A stretch of 64,000 bases of DNA from assembly GCF_000716595.1 (NCBI RefSeq), contig NZ_JNXC01000020.1, forward strand, positions 66,151 through 130,150, in the 5' to 3' direction. The stretch's first letter is position 1. Every line of letters begins with the position of its first letter. Position numbers and translations under genes: made by a program. The DNA is from Saccharothrix sp. NRRL B-16314. GTDB lineage: Bacteria > Actinomycetota > Actinomycetes > Mycobacteriales > Pseudonocardiaceae. The notes beneath the pieces were generated by a model. It was not told the DNA's origin. It worked only from the letters and a program-made list of their open reading frames with translations, and made no database searches. Below, piece by piece: positions 9,156-19,850 of the stretch.

Positions 9156-10960
9156 CGCTGGACTCCGCTTGAGGTAGGGACGGCCAGTGCCTCGAACGTG
9201 TGCTCCAGCACGTCGAGCGCCGAGCAGCCCATGAACACGTACTCGTCGATCTGCGCGCCGGAATCGGAGGCAGTCGACTTCTTGCCCGCCAACAGGACGC
9301 GCTCGGCACCCGCCGCGCGCAGCGCCTCCGCCACCGGCGCGGCCAGCTCGGCGTAGCTCGTCTCGCTGCCGCACAGGCACGCGATCCGGGCGCCGCTCTC
9401 GCGGAACCGCTCGACCACGTCCTCGACCGTCCTGGTGGGACCGGCGTTCGGCGTCTCGATGCCGCCCGCCTGGAACAGGTTCGCCGCGAACGACGCCCGC
9501 GCGGTGTGCGCGGCCACCGGGCCGAGCGTGGCGAGGAAGACCTTCGGGCGTTCCGGGGTCGCCTCCGCCGCGTCACGCAGCGCCTCGTACGCCTCGGCGT
9601 ACCGGACGCGCGGCAGGCCGCCTCCCGGTTCCGCGGGCGCGGATCGGCGGGTGACGGGCTGCTCGGCCAGGTTCGGGAACTCGCTGACGCCGGTGATCGC
9701 GTCGGACCGGTCGGCCAGCCGCTTGCGGCGGTTCTCCCAGGTCACGGCCATGCGGTCGGCGACGAGGTCGAACGCCGCCGGCAGCCCGCCGGCGGCCTCG
9801 ATCTCCTGGAACCACGCCCACGCGGCGTGCGCGAGGTCGTCGGTGAGCCGTTCCACGTACCAGGAGCCGCCCGCCGGGTCGATCACGCCGGCCAGCCGCG
9901 ACTCCTCCAGCAGCAGCGACTGGGTGTTGCGGGCGATGCGCCGGGAGAAGTCGTCGGAGAGGCCGATGGCCGCGTCGAACGGCAGCACGGTCACCGCGTC
10001 GGCACCGCCGAGGCCCGCGCCGAAGCACGCCAGGGTGGTGCGGAGCATGTTCACCCACGGGTCGCGGCGGGTCATCATCGCGGGCGACGTGACCGCGTGC
10101 TGGAGCTGCGCGCTCGGCGCGCCGGCGACCTCGGTGACCCTGGCCCACAAGCGCCGGGCGGCGCGGAACTTGGCGATGGTGAGGAACTGGTCGGCGGACG
10201 CCGCGTACCGGAACTCCAGCAGCCGCACGGCTTCCGCGACGCTCAGCCCGGTACCGGTCAGGTGCCGCAGGTACGCGACACCGGCCGCGAGGGACGCGCC
10301 GAGTTCCTGCGCGTCCGAGCCACCGGCCTCGTGGAACGGAAGACCGTCCACAACGACCACTCGCAGCTCGGGGAACGCCCGCGCCTTGCCCAGGAGATCC
10401 GTCAACGCGGCGAAGTCGGCGGGCTGCCCGGTGCGGGCGCGCACGCCCAACGGGTCCGCGCCGAGGTTGCCCCGCACCTCGCTCGGCAGCACCGGCCGCT
10501 GGTCCCAGACCCGCAGCATGGCGCGGCCCGCGTCGAGGAAGCCCTCGCCGCCGTCGACCACGATCGGCGCGAGGTCCAGGTAGACGTCGGCCAGCACGTC
10601 GTCGTACGCGGCCGGGTCGAGGCCCTTGAGCCACAGCGACGTGACGCCGTTCTCCAGGTCGGCCATGACCGCCTCGCGGTCCGCGACCCGGTGCTGCTGC
10701 CGCACGTCCCAGCCCTCGACCGCGCCCTGGGGGCGACCGCCGCGGGTGAACGGGGCCAGACCGGGAAAACCGGCGTCCGGCACCTGGTCGTCGGCCGTGT
10801 AGAGCGGCTGGACCTCGATGCCGTCGTATGTGGTGGTGATCAGAGAACCGAAGTCGGCACCCGACTTCCGCAGCACACCCTGGACCAGTTCCAGCCACTG
10901 CTCTCGGTCAGGGGTGGGGAACTCGGCGGCCAGCGCCAACTCGCCTGACGGGTCCATCAT
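9152..10960 (-). CDS. mutA: Methylmalonyl-CoA mutase, small subunit
   Basis: 602 residues, homologous to MutB along most of its length but with a C-terminal cobalamin-like domain that has no DxHxxG cobalt ligand, as is normal for the non-catalytic partner. Segments [15 protein letters not shown] and [13 protein letters not shown] parallel those of MutB. Two ATGs lie in tandem (10960 and 10957); GCGGAG upstream is better spaced for the second. First gene of mutA-mutB-meaB, diverging from the kinase gene across about 85 bp. Confidence 0.95.
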   Translation of the reverse strand: MMDPSGELALAAEFPTPDREQWLELVQGVLRKSGADFGSLITTTYDGIEVQPLYTADDQVPDAGFPGLAPFTRGGRPQGAVEGWDVRQQHRVADREAVMADLENGVTSLWLKGLDPAAYDDVLADVYLDLAPIVVDGGEGFLDAGRAMLRVWDQRPVLPSEVRGNLGADPLGVRARTGQPADFAALTDLLGKARAFPELRVVVVDGLPFHEAGGSDAQELGASLAAGVAYLRHLTGTGLSVAEAVRLLEFRYAASADQFLTIAKFRAARRLWARVTEVAGAPSAQLQHAVTSPAMMTRRDPWVNMLRTTLACFGAGLGGADAVTVLPFDAAIGLSDDFSRRIARNTQSLLLEESRLAGVIDPAGGSWYVERLTDDLAHAAWAWFQEIEAAGGLPAAFDLVADRMAVTWENRRKRLADRSDAITGVSEFPNLAEQPVTRRSAPAEPGGGLPRVRYAEAYEALRDAAEATPERPKVFLATLGPVAAHTARASFAANLFQAGGIETPNAGPTRTVEDVVERFRESGARIACLCGSETSYAELAAPVAEALRAAGAERVLLAGKKSTASDSGAQIDEYVFMGCSALDVLEHTFEALAVPTSSGVQR

Positions 10961-11045
10961 GCTCCGCAGTCTTGTTTACCGGTGAGTACGGCGGCTATGT
11001 GAGGTTCACCGCCGTGAACGATGCAGACGCCAGTCTTCCACGGGG

Positions 11046-12764
11046 GTGAATGATGGCGCAGTGGAAACGGAGCGTCTGATCGCCGGCCGCTATCGCCTGC
11101 GGCACGTGCTGGGACGCGGCTCGATGGGCACGGTTTGGGCCGCACACGACGAAGTCCTGCGCCGGGACGTCGCCGTGAAGGAGATCCTGCGCCCTCCCGG
11201 TACGCCGGACGACGAAGCGGAGTTGCTTCGGGAACGCACACTCCGCGAGGCCCGTTCCGCTGCCGCTCTGGCCCATCCCAACCTCGTGACGCTCTACGAC
11301 GTGGTACAGGCCGACGGCGACCCCTACGTGGTGATGGAACTGGTGCCGTCGTCGTCGCTGGCGGAGGTGGTGCGGCAGCGCGGGCCGCTGACCGACGTGC
11401 AGGGCGCGGTCGTGGCGGACGCGGTGGCCGCCGCGCTGGAGGCCGCGCACCGGGCCGGGATCACGCACCGGGACGTGAAGCCGGGCAACGTGCTGGTGGC
11501 CGACGACGGCCGGGTGAAGCTGACCGACTTCGGCATCGCGCGCAACGTCGCCGAGGCCACGCTGACCAGTCGGGGGATCGCGCTGGGCACGCCCGCGTTC
11601 ATCGCGCCGGAGGTGGCGGCGGGCGAGGCGGTGTCGTTCGCGGCGGACCAGTGGTCGCTGGGCGCGACGTTGTTCGCGGCGATGACCGGGCAGCAGCCGT
11701 TCGAGGGCGCGAACGTGCTCCAGACGATCAACCAGGTGGTGCACGGCGAGGTGCCGTCGGCGTCGGCCTGCGGTGCGCTGGAGCCGGTGGTGGCCGGGTT
11801 GATGACGAAGACGCCCGATGACCGGATGTCCTTGGGCGAGGTGCGGCGGCAGGTCCGGCCGCTGCTGCCCGAGCTGGGCACCGACGTCTTCCCCGCCTCG
11901 GCGCCGTCCCGCCCGGTGGTGGAGATCGAGCGCCCGCCGGTCGTGGAGGCCGAACGCCCGCCGGAGGTCCCGGTCAGGCCGTCGGTCCCGCCGGAGACCC
12001 CGCTGGCCGCCGACCCCGGGCCGCTGCCGTTCGCGGTGGTGGCGCCGCCGACCCTCGAACTGCTGCGGCGGCGACCGGCGGCGAGCCTGGTGGTGGCCCT
12101 GTCGGCGGTGGTGCTGTTCGCGATCGGCAGCGTGTCCGGCTTCGCGCTGACCAGGACCGTGGCCGGCGCGTCGCTGCTGCCGCCGCCACCGCAGAGCACG
12201 CCGACCCTGCCGGTGATCATCGAGACGCCGTCGCTGCTGCCCGTCACCGCCTCGGCCGCCGCCGCGAACGGCGAGCAGGGCGCGGAGTTCACCATCGACG
12301 TCGGGCCGGACTGGACCAGCTTCCTCGAGCAGCGGATGAACAACGGGCTGGGGCCGAGCACGGTCGTGCACCTGGTCGCGCCGAACGGCCTGTACGAGGT
12401 GGCCGTGCAGCGGTTCCCGGACTTCTACGAGCGGAACACGATCGACGACTACCTCGGGCTCGTGCGGTCGCGGTGGGCCGAGGGCCAGTACTTCGGCGAG
12501 GCGCTGGAGCCGACGGCGGACCTGCCGCAGGGTGGGCCCGAGTCGGCCGTCCAGTTCGCCTACCGGACCGTCGAGCGGGCGACCACGTTGGCCCGCGGTT
12601 CCGCGCCCGCAGGCCCTGACCTGCGCCGAAGCCGGTACTCGCGGGTCCTGCCGCGGGGCAACGACCTGTGGGTGGTCGAGGTCGTGGTGCCGACGGAGCA
12701 GGAGGAGATGGGCCGGGACCGGCTGTTCGAGACCATCGCGAACACGTTCGAAGTGCGGGATTAG
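11046..12764 (+). CDS. Membrane-anchored Ser/Thr protein kinase (PASTA-less Pkn type)
   Basis: Receptor-like kinase. N-terminal kinase domain of about 265 residues with glycine loop GRGSMG, Lys45 (VAVKEIL), catalytic Asp143 in [13 protein letters not shown], and GTPAFIAPE in the activation region. A Pro/Glu-rich juxtamembrane linker (about 285-330) leads to one transmembrane helix near 350-372 and an extracytoplasmic domain of about 190 residues with no PASTA repeats. GTG 11046 and GTG 11061 are both possible starts; neither has a convincing Shine-Dalgarno. Signal and substrates unknown. Confidence 0.92.
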   Translation: MNDGAVETERLIAGRYRLRHVLGRGSMGTVWAAHDEVLRRDVAVKEILRPPGTPDDEAELLRERTLREARSAAALAHPNLVTLYDVVQADGDPYVVMELVPSSSLAEVVRQRGPLTDVQGAVVADAVAAALEAAHRAGITHRDVKPGNVLVADDGRVKLTDFGIARNVAEATLTSRGIALGTPAFIAPEVAAGEAVSFAADQWSLGATLFAAMTGQQPFEGANVLQTINQVVHGEVPSASACGALEPVVAGLMTKTPDDRMSLGEVRRQVRPLLPELGTDVFPASAPSRPVVEIERPPVVEAERPPEVPVRPSVPPETPLAADPGPLPFAVVAPPTLELLRRRPAASLVVALSAVVLFAIGSVSGFALTRTVAGASLLPPPPQSTPTLPVIIETPSLLPVTASAAAANGEQGAEFTIDVGPDWTSFLEQRMNNGLGPSTVVHLVAPNGLYEVAVQRFPDFYERNTIDDYLGLVRSRWAEGQYFGEALEPTADLPQGGPESAVQFAYRTVERATTLARGSAPAGPDLRRSRYSRVLPRGNDLWVVEVVVPTEQEEMGRDRLFETIANTFEVRD

Positions 12765-12816
12765 CGGCGGCACCGGCCGGCCGCAGGCACTGCGGGCAGC
12801 GCGCGAGGTCGGCTAT

Positions 12817-12822
12817 TAGGCT
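12817..12822 (+). promoter_or_regulatory. -10 element of leaderless punA promoter
   Basis: TAGGCT, with 7 nt between its last base and the GTG start. Transcription would begin at or within a base of the start codon. No Shine-Dalgarno precedes the gene, which fits leaderless translation. Confidence 0.6.
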
Positions 12823-12829
12823 CGCGGCC

Positions 12830-13642
12830 GTGACCGCCATCAGTGAGAACACCACCCCCGAGGCCCTGGCCACCGACGCCGCGAAGGCCTTGGCCGAGCG
12901 GACCGGGGTGGCCAAGCACGACATCGCCGTCGTCCTCGGTTCGGGCTGGCGCCCGGCCGCCGACCTGATCGGCGAGCCCACCGCCGAGGTGCCCATGGGC
13001 GAGCTGCCCGGGTTCGAGCCGCCCACCGCCGTGGGCCACGGCGGCACCGTACGGTCGGTGGCCGTCGGCGACAAGAACGTGCTGGTCATGCTGGGCCGCA
13101 CGCACGGCTACGAGGGCAAGGGCGTGACCAAGGTCGTGCACGGCGTGCGCACGGCAGCCGCGGCCGGCGTCTCCACGGTCGTGCTGACCAACGCGGCCGG
13201 TGGCCTGCGCCAGGGCATGGCGGTCGGCCAGCCGGTGCTGATCGGCGACCACCTGAACCTGACCGCGTCGTCCCCGCTGGTGGGCGCGCGGTTCGTGGAC
13301 CTCACGGACCTGTACTCGCCGCGGCTGCGGCAGCTCGCGCGGGAGATCGACCCGTCGCTGGAGGAAGGCGTCTACGCGGGCCTGCCGGGGCCGCACTTCG
13401 AGACGCCCGCCGAGATCCGGATGCTGCGCACGATGGGCGCGGACCTGGTCGGCATGTCCACCGTGCTGGAGGCCATCGCGGCCCGCGCGGAGGGCGTGGA
13501 GGTGTTCGGCCTGTCGCTGGTGACGAACCTGGCCGCGGGCATCACCGGCGAACCGCTCAACCACGAAGAGGTGCTGGAGGCCGGTCAGGCCGCGGCGAGC
13601 CGGATGGGCGCGCTGCTGCGCGACCTCGTGGACCGGGCGTAG
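12830..13642 (+). CDS. punA: Purine nucleoside phosphorylase, trimeric type
   Basis: Phosphorolysis of inosine and guanosine (and deoxy forms) to free base plus (deoxy)ribose 1-phosphate. 270 residues, close to the trimeric PNP length; motifs VVLGSGW (phosphate), [28 protein letters not shown] and the purine-site Asn in [12 protein letters not shown] 12830 was chosen because a -10 TAGGCT sits 7 nt upstream and homologues start here. It is followed 34 nt later by the phosphohexomutase gene. The pair corresponds to deoD-pmmB in M. tuberculosis, although the sequence type is trimeric PNP, not hexameric DeoD. Confidence 0.95.
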   Translation: MTAISENTTPEALATDAAKALAERTGVAKHDIAVVLGSGWRPAADLIGEPTAEVPMGELPGFEPPTAVGHGGTVRSVAVGDKNVLVMLGRTHGYEGKGVTKVVHGVRTAAAAGVSTVVLTNAAGGLRQGMAVGQPVLIGDHLNLTASSPLVGARFVDLTDLYSPRLRQLAREIDPSLEEGVYAGLPGPHFETPAEIRMLRTMGADLVGMSTVLEAIAARAEGVEVFGLSLVTNLAAGITGEPLNHEEVLEAGQAAASRMGALLRDLVDRA

Positions 13643-13676
13643 AGCCTCCGCACGTGCTCCTCTCACCGGAGGTTCG

Positions 13677-15302
13677 ATGAACAGCAGCCTGACCCCTGCC
13701 CTGCGCGACGCGGCGTTCCGCTGGATCGCGGACGACCCGGACGCCGCGACGCGCCTGGAGTTGCAGACCGTCCTGGCGCGGGCGATGGGTGGTGACGCCT
13801 CCGCCGCCGACGACCTGGCGGACCGGATGTCGGGGCCGTTGACGTTCGGCACGGCCGGGCTGCGCGGGCCGGTGCGGGCCGGGCCGAACGGGATGAACCG
13901 GGCCGTCGTCATCCGCACGACGGCAGGTCTCGCCGCGTGGCTCAAGGCGAACGGGCACGTCGGCACGGTGTTCGTCGGGCGCGACGCGCGCCACGGGTCG
14001 GAGGACTTCGCCGCCGCCACCGCCGGTGTGCTGGCGGGCGCCGGGTTCACCGTGCGGGTGCTGCCGGAGCCGTTGCCGACGCCGGTCCTGGCGTTCCTCG
14101 TCAAGCGGCACGACGCGGTCGCGGGCGTGCAGATCACCGCGTCGCACAACCCGCCCGCGGACAACGGCTACAAGCTGTACCTGGCCGGTGGCGGGCAGAT
14201 CGTGCCGCCGGAGGACCGGGCGATCGAGGCGGCGATCCGGGGTGTGCCGGCCGCCGTGTCGGTGCCGCTGTCGGACGACTACCTGCCGGTGTCCGACGCG
14301 GAGGTGGACGAGTACCTGGAGCGGGTGGCGTCGCTGCCGCGCGGCGTGGCGCGCGAGCTGCGGGTCGCGTTGACGCCGATGCACGGTGTCGGCGGTGCGA
14401 CGGCGGTGGAGGCGTTGCGGCGGGCCGGGTTCACCGACGTGCGGGTGGTGCGGGAGCAGGCCGTGCCGGACCCGACGTTCCCGACGGTGTCGTTCCCGAA
14501 CCCGGAGGAGCCCGGGGCGGCGGACCGGTTGCTGGAGCTGGCGGCGGCCGAGTCGGCCGACCTGGCCATCGCGCTGGACCCGGACGCGGACCGGTGCGCG
14601 CTGGGCGTCCGGGAGCGCGACGGGTCGTGGCGGATGCTGCGCGGCGACGAGACGGGCGTGCTGCTCGGGTCGCTGGTTCTGTCCACTGTGGACGGACCAG
14701 ATCCGTTGGTGGCGACCACGATCGTGTCGTCGTCGTTGCTGAAGTCGATCGCGGCGGCGCGCGGCGCGCGGTACGCGGAGACGTTGACCGGGTTCAAGTG
14801 GTTGGTGCGCGCGGGCGAGGGCTTGGTGTTCGCGTACGAGGAGGCGTTGGGCAACTGCGTCGACCCGGCGCACGTGAACGACAAGGACGGCATCTCGGCG
14901 GCCGTGGTGGCGTGCGACCTGGCGGCCGGGTTGAAGGCGTCCGGGCGCACCCTGCTGGACGCGCTCGACCAGCTCGCCGTCGAGCACGGCCTGCACCTGA
15001 CCGACCAGGTCTCACTGCGGTTCACCGACCTGAGCCGGATCGGGGCGTTGACGGCCCGGTTGCGCGCCGACCCGCCGGCGGGCTTCGCCTTCGAGGACCT
15101 GCTGCCCGAGGCCGACGTGGTGCGGCTCACGAAGGAGGGCGTGCGGGTGGTCGTGCGGCCGTCCGGCACGGAGCCGAAGCTCAAGGCGTACCTGGAGGTC
15201 GTCGAGCCGGTCGCGGACGACCTGCCGGCCGCCCGCGTACGCGCCGAGGGCAGGTTGGCCGAGCTCCGGACTCAGGTGTCGGACCTGCTCACGGCACCAT
15301 AG
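13677..15302 (+). CDS. pmmB: Phospho-sugar mutase (phosphomanno-/phosphoglucomutase family)
   Basis: Alpha-D-phosphohexomutase, 541 residues. Catalytic serine Ser156 in TASHNPPADNGYK, metal loop DPDADR, sugar-binding GDETG and EEALGNCVDP, phosphate loop RPSGTEPKLKAY. GGAGG lies 4 nt before the ATG. Family members interconvert hexose or pentose 1- and 6/5-phosphates; next to PNP it may act on (deoxy)ribose 1-phosphate as a phosphopentomutase, which is inference. The 3' end overlaps the convergent membrane-protein gene by 14 nt. Confidence 0.93.
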   Translation: MNSSLTPALRDAAFRWIADDPDAATRLELQTVLARAMGGDASAADDLADRMSGPLTFGTAGLRGPVRAGPNGMNRAVVIRTTAGLAAWLKANGHVGTVFVGRDARHGSEDFAAATAGVLAGAGFTVRVLPEPLPTPVLAFLVKRHDAVAGVQITASHNPPADNGYKLYLAGGGQIVPPEDRAIEAAIRGVPAAVSVPLSDDYLPVSDAEVDEYLERVASLPRGVARELRVALTPMHGVGGATAVEALRRAGFTDVRVVREQAVPDPTFPTVSFPNPEEPGAADRLLELAAAESADLAIALDPDADRCALGVRERDGSWRMLRGDETGVLLGSLVLSTVDGPDPLVATTIVSSSLLKSIAAARGARYAETLTGFKWLVRAGEGLVFAYEEALGNCVDPAHVNDKDGISAAVVACDLAAGLKASGRTLLDALDQLAVEHGLHLTDQVSLRFTDLSRIGALTARLRADPPAGFAFEDLLPEADVVRLTKEGVRVVVRPSGTEPKLKAYLEVVEPVADDLPAARVRAEGRLAELRTQVSDLLTAP

Positions 15303-15621
15303 CGATCAGCAGGCAGAGCACGGCGACGACGAGCGCACCGCCCGCCACCAGGTACGGCCGCCTGGTCGGCGGGCTCACCGGGCGGGACCGGTTCTGGGTG
15401 GCGGCGGCGACCGAGATCCGGCCCGCGATGTAGCTGGTCGTGCACAGCGCCACACCGGCCGCCAGGATCATCGTGTTGACGTCCCACGGGCTGTGGTCGA
15501 CCCCCGGCCACAGCGCGATGAACACCAGCGGCAGGCCGATGAGCCCGACACCGATGCCGACACCGGCACCCCACGTCATCCGCCGGTTCCGCTGCATCGT
15601 GGCGATACTCCGAGTTTCCAT
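15289..15621 (-). CDS. Small membrane protein
   Basis: 110 residues with three likely transmembrane helices: about 17-37 (GAGVGIGVGLIGLPLVFIAL), 48-68, and 88-108. ATG 15621 was selected over upstream starts because GGGAGGGAG lies 3-4 nt before it. Convergent with the phosphohexomutase gene and overlapping its end. No family recognised. Confidence 0.75.
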   Translation of the reverse strand: METRSIATMQRNRRMTWGAGVGIGVGLIGLPLVFIALWPGVDHSPWDVNTMILAAGVALCTTSYIAGRISVAAATQNRSRPVSPPTRRPYLVAGGALVVAVLCLLIAMVP

Positions 15622-15762
15622 GACTCCCTCCCGTGCACTGCTACTACTGAAGACGCACAACGGCCGCATCGGTTCCCGGCGGCCGTGAACCGGCTCGTCA
15701 CCGGGCGTGACCATGCTACCGAGCGGTTGCGCGCCGTCCCGGTGCGCGGCAGCCTGTCCCGC

Positions 15763-16212
15763 GTGCCCCGACTGCTGATCGTGCACCACACGCCGTCACC
15801 CGCCATGCAGGAGCTGTTCGAGGCGGTCGTCAGCGGTGCGACGGACCCTGAGATCGAGGGTGTCGAGGTAGTCCGCCGGCCCGCGTTGTCGGCGACCGCG
15901 TCCGACGTGCTGGAGGCCGACGGCTACCTGCTCGGCACGCCCGCCAACATCGGCTACATCAGCGGGGCGTTGAAGCACTTCTTCGACACCATCTACTACC
16001 CCTGCCTCGACGCGACGCGCGGTCGGCCGTTCGGGGCTTACGTGCACGGGAACCTGGGCACCGAGGGTGCCCTGAAGGCGTTGCGTGACATCACGACCGG
16101 GCTGAAGTGGAAGCCCGTGGTGGAGCCGCTGTCGCTCACCGGGGCACCGGACAGCGCGGCGCGGCAGCAGTGCTGGGAGTTGGGCGCCACCGTCGCGGCG
16201 TCCCTGATGTGA
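15763..16212 (+). CDS. Flavodoxin/NADPH-dependent FMN reductase-like protein
   Basis: 149 residues with a flavodoxin-like fold: N-terminal strand RLLIVHHTPSPAMQEL (FMN phosphate loop region), ADGYLLGTPANIGYISGALKHFFD as the second FMN-contact block, and a C-terminal helical end. Such proteins bind FMN and reduce quinones or metals with NAD(P)H. GTG 15763 gives the expected N-terminus; longer in-frame readings upstream lack similarity. The small protein upstream is divergent. Confidence 0.8.
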   Translation: MPRLLIVHHTPSPAMQELFEAVVSGATDPEIEGVEVVRRPALSATASDVLEADGYLLGTPANIGYISGALKHFFDTIYYPCLDATRGRPFGAYVHGNLGTEGALKALRDITTGLKWKPVVEPLSLTGAPDSAARQQCWELGATVAASLM

Positions 16213-16213
16213 G

Positions 16214-17197
<984 letters not shown>

Positions 17198-17223
17198 GGT
17201 GTTGCTCTTCCCCTCGAACGACG

Positions 17224-18212
<989 letters not shown>

Positions 18213-18216
<4 letters not shown>

Positions 18217-18596
18217 GCGGTGATCCCCTCGACGAAGGTGTGCTCGATCTGCTCGTAGTGCGAGATCTTGTACTCGAGCACTTCGAGGCACGACTGGAGT
18301 TCGGCGATGCGCTCGCGCACCGACGCCCGGTGCTCGAACAGGATCTGTTTGCGACGCCCGGCCGTGGCCGCGCCGCGGTGCCGGAGCTGCGCGTACTCGC
18401 GCATCATGCGAATGGGCATGCCGGTGGTGCGGAGGCGGGTCAGGAAGACCAGCCAGCCGAGGTCGTCGTCGCTGTAGTTGCGCCGCCCGCCGGAGTCCCG
18501 AGCGGGCGGGTCGACCAGGCCGATCCGTTCGTAGTAGCGCAGCGTGTCGATCGACAACCCGCTGTGCTCGGCCGCTTGGGCGATCGAGTAAGTCAC
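18213..18596 (-). CDS. MerR-family transcriptional activator
   Basis: 127 residues. N-terminal winged helix ([40 protein letters not shown]) followed by a dimerisation coiled coil about 80-115. It has no Cys cluster, so is not a metal or redox sensor of the MerR/SoxR type; it resembles the small-molecule/aldehyde-associated branch that regulates reductases. GTG start, apparently leaderless from the promoter at 18604-18634. It heads the operon with both aldo/keto reductases, implying autoregulation. Confidence 0.93.
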
Positions 18597-18603
18597 GCTG
18601 TCG

Positions 18604-18634
18604 ACGGTAGGAGCTGGAGTGCACTCCAGGTCAA
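18604..18634 (-). promoter_or_regulatory. MerR-type promoter with 19-bp spacer and palindromic operator
   Basis: On the minus strand: -35 TTGACC (18634-18629), a 19-nt spacer (18628-18610), -10 TACCGT (18609-18604), then 7 nt to the GTG of merR. The perfect 16-bp palindrome CTGGAGTGCACTCCAG (18614-18629) lies in the spacer. An overlong spacer holding a dyad is the hallmark of MerR-activated promoters, where the regulator underwinds DNA to align the -35 and -10. Confidence 0.85.
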
Positions 18635-18659
18635 CCCGATTCGCGCTACTCGGCCCGAT

Positions 18660-18796
18660 TCGCGTCGGACGTCGTCCTCGGGGGTCGCCTCGGGGGTCGG
18701 CCGTGGGGCGTCGGCTGGGCGTCGGCCGTTGGCGTGGGTCGGCCGTGGGCGTCGGCCGTGGGCGTCGGCCGTGAGCGGGAGCGGCCGTGAGCGGGG
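18660..18796. repeat. Short imperfect tandem repeats, GGCGTCGGCCGT type
   Basis: Low-complexity stretch with at least six imperfect copies of a 10-13 nt unit (GGCGTCGGCCGTG and variants), between merR and the Doc-like gene. No credible coding frame. Confidence 0.6.
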
Positions 18797-19180
18797 TCAG
18801 TCGTCCTTGGGCAGGCTCCAGGCCTCAAGGTGGGCGGCCATCCCGGACACGTCCATCTGTTCCCGGCCCAGCGCTCGCACCAGGTCCAGGGCGTCGTCTT
18901 CCGCCGCGTCGATCCACCAGCCGTTGATGTCGCACAACGTCACTGCCGCGACCCAGCCCAGCCGCCAGTTGCCCTCGGCCAGCGGGCGGGTGCGGACGAT
19001 GGAGTCGAGCAGCGCGGAAGCTTTCAGCCAGAGCGTGTCGTAAGCCTCGACCCCCAGCACGGTCGCCCGCGGGCGGTGGGCTGCGGAGTCGAGGAGACCT
19101 AAGTCGCGCACGACCAGATCCCCGCCCGTGACGGCGGTCGCCAGCACGAGCAAGTCACCGGCGTCGAGGTAGTTGACCAC
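18797..19180 (-). CDS. Doc/Fic-family toxin-like protein with altered catalytic motif
   Basis: 127 residues matching death-on-curing proteins in length and order (YLDAGDLLVLA, VVRDLGLLDSAAHRPRATVLG, then the Fic loop). Doc toxins phosphorylate EF-Tu using H-x-F-x-D-x-N-K-R. Here the loop is RPLAEGNWR (65-73): the catalytic His is Arg65 and the Lys before the final Arg is Trp72, so normal activity is doubtful. GTG 19180 has GGGAG upstream. The frame stays open upstream to an ATG at 19453 (218 residues), just after a LexA box and a -10. The closest candidate antitoxin is the ribbon-helix-helix gene about 390 bp upstream. Confidence 0.75.
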   Translation of the reverse strand: MVNYLDAGDLLVLATAVTGGDLVVRDLGLLDSAAHRPRATVLGVEAYDTLWLKASALLDSIVRTRPLAEGNWRLGWVAAVTLCDINGWWIDAAEDDALDLVRALGREQMDVSGMAAHLEAWSLPKDD

Positions 19181-19459
19181 TGCTTGACGCGCTCCCTGTC
19201 CTGAAGGGCCGGGACTCCGGTGCGGCCACGCCGCGTCCGGTATGCCTCCTGCGGCACCGCCCACCCCCTCAGGTCCGTATCGCCTCCCCGCCCGACGGGC
19301 GGCGAGGAACTTGTCGACCGCGTTGTGCACCGAGGCGCAACCTGGACGCAGTCTGATCTTCAACGGCGAACCATACCGGTGCGCTTCCGATCGGCGGGGA
19401 CGTTCACAGAGGTGGCGCGGTGAACAACCGGCATGATCGCGGTTGAGCTGCATGGATGG

Positions 19460-19465
19460 ATCTTA
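19460..19465 (-). promoter_or_regulatory. -10 element next to LexA box
   Basis: TAAGAT on the minus strand, 6 nt before ATG 19453. Directly abuts the LexA box, so LexA would occlude the -35/-10 region. Any transcript would be leaderless and run toward the Doc-like gene. Confidence 0.5.
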
Positions 19466-19481
19466 TCGAACATCTGTTCGA
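19466..19481. promoter_or_regulatory. Perfect actinobacterial LexA (SOS) box
   Basis: TCGAACATCTGTTCGA matches the M. tuberculosis LexA consensus TCGAAC-N4-GTTCGA at all fixed positions. No DNA-repair gene is adjacent; the only plausible promoter is on the minus strand toward the Doc-like gene. Confidence 0.8.
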
Positions 19482-19568
19482 ACGGCGAGGGCGTTGGGGG
19501 TCGGTCACCCGAACGTGTGGCACGCGTCGCCGCCGGTGCGGGGTTCCGCACTCGTCAGGCGGGTCGGA

Positions 19569-19775
19569 TCAGGCGGAGCCCAGGCGGTCGAGCAGGCCCC
19601 GGTACTTGGGGAGCACGCGCCCGAGGACCTCGGACAGCTGCTCCTCCTTCTGCGACCTGGCCCACCGCTCGGCCAACGCCAAGCGCACGACCTCCTGCTT
19701 CGAACGCCCCTCGGCCGCGGCGAGTTCGTCGAGCCGCCGGTTCTCCTCTTCGCTCAGACGCAGAGTCATCGCCAT
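19569..19775 (-). CDS. Ribbon-helix-helix (CopG-like) protein, probable antitoxin or repressor
   Basis: 68 residues: beta strand MAMTLRLSEEENRRLDELAA, then two helices (GRSKQEVVRLALAERWA) typical of RHH DNA-binding antitoxins, and a short acidic/basic tail that could mask a toxin. RHH proteins of this kind commonly precede Doc-type toxins in actinobacteria; here the Doc-like gene is on the same strand but about 390 bp away. No Shine-Dalgarno; a -10 TACCGT ends 8 nt before the ATG, so translation may be leaderless. It diverges from tetR across 75 bp. Confidence 0.8.
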   Translation of the reverse strand: MAMTLRLSEEENRRLDELAAAEGRSKQEVVRLALAERWARSQKEEQLSEVLGRVLPKYRGLLDRLGSA

Positions 19776-19783
19776 GGGAAAGG

Positions 19784-19789
19784 ACGGTA
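19784..19789 (-). promoter_or_regulatory. -10 element of RHH gene
   Basis: TACCGT on the minus strand, 8 nt upstream of ATG 19775. Lies just downstream of the ACCACGTT direct repeats, so a protein bound there could block this promoter. Confidence 0.45.
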
Positions 19790-19799
19790 CCAACTTGAT

Positions 19800-19821
19800 A
19801 CCACGTTGACTAGACCACGTT
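19800..19821. repeat. Direct repeat ACCACGTT x2, likely operator
   Basis: Two exact ACCACGTT copies (19800-19807 and 19814-19821), spaced 14 bp start to start, in the 75-bp gap between the divergent RHH and tetR genes. Tandem octamers suit ribbon-helix-helix repressors. Confidence 0.5.
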
Positions 19822-19838
19822 TTATAACGCCGTTGCGA

Positions 19839-19844
19839 TACGAT
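19839..19844 (+). promoter_or_regulatory. -10 element of leaderless tetR promoter
   Basis: TACGAT, 6 nt before the GTG start at 19851. No Shine-Dalgarno follows. Confidence 0.55.
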
Positions 19845-19850
19845 GGGCGA

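Larger units (their letters stand above)
19181..19568. other. 388-bp gap between RHH gene and doc-like gene
   Basis: No confident gene. The minus strand is open in the doc frame from ATG 19453, but the first ~40 codons have poor third-position GC. A segment near 19300-19350 (SVHNAVDKFLAARRAG) looks more gene-like. The gap contains a perfect LexA box at its upstream end. Doc genes normally abut their antitoxin, so this may be a scar or a decayed leader. Confidence 0.5.

Noticed and set aside
6732..9356. 874-residue plus-strand open frame across mutB and meaB
   Set aside because: Arg/His-rich shadow of mutB with no domain; the minus strand encodes complete, well-motifed enzymes.
18660..18796. 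Coding region in the GGCGTCGGCCGT repeats
   Set aside because: Frames give low-complexity Thr/Arg/Pro peptides only, with no start signal.
19242..19436. Plus-strand 64-residue frame in the doc/RHH gap
   Set aside because: Biased composition, no Shine-Dalgarno or leaderless promoter, and no motif.
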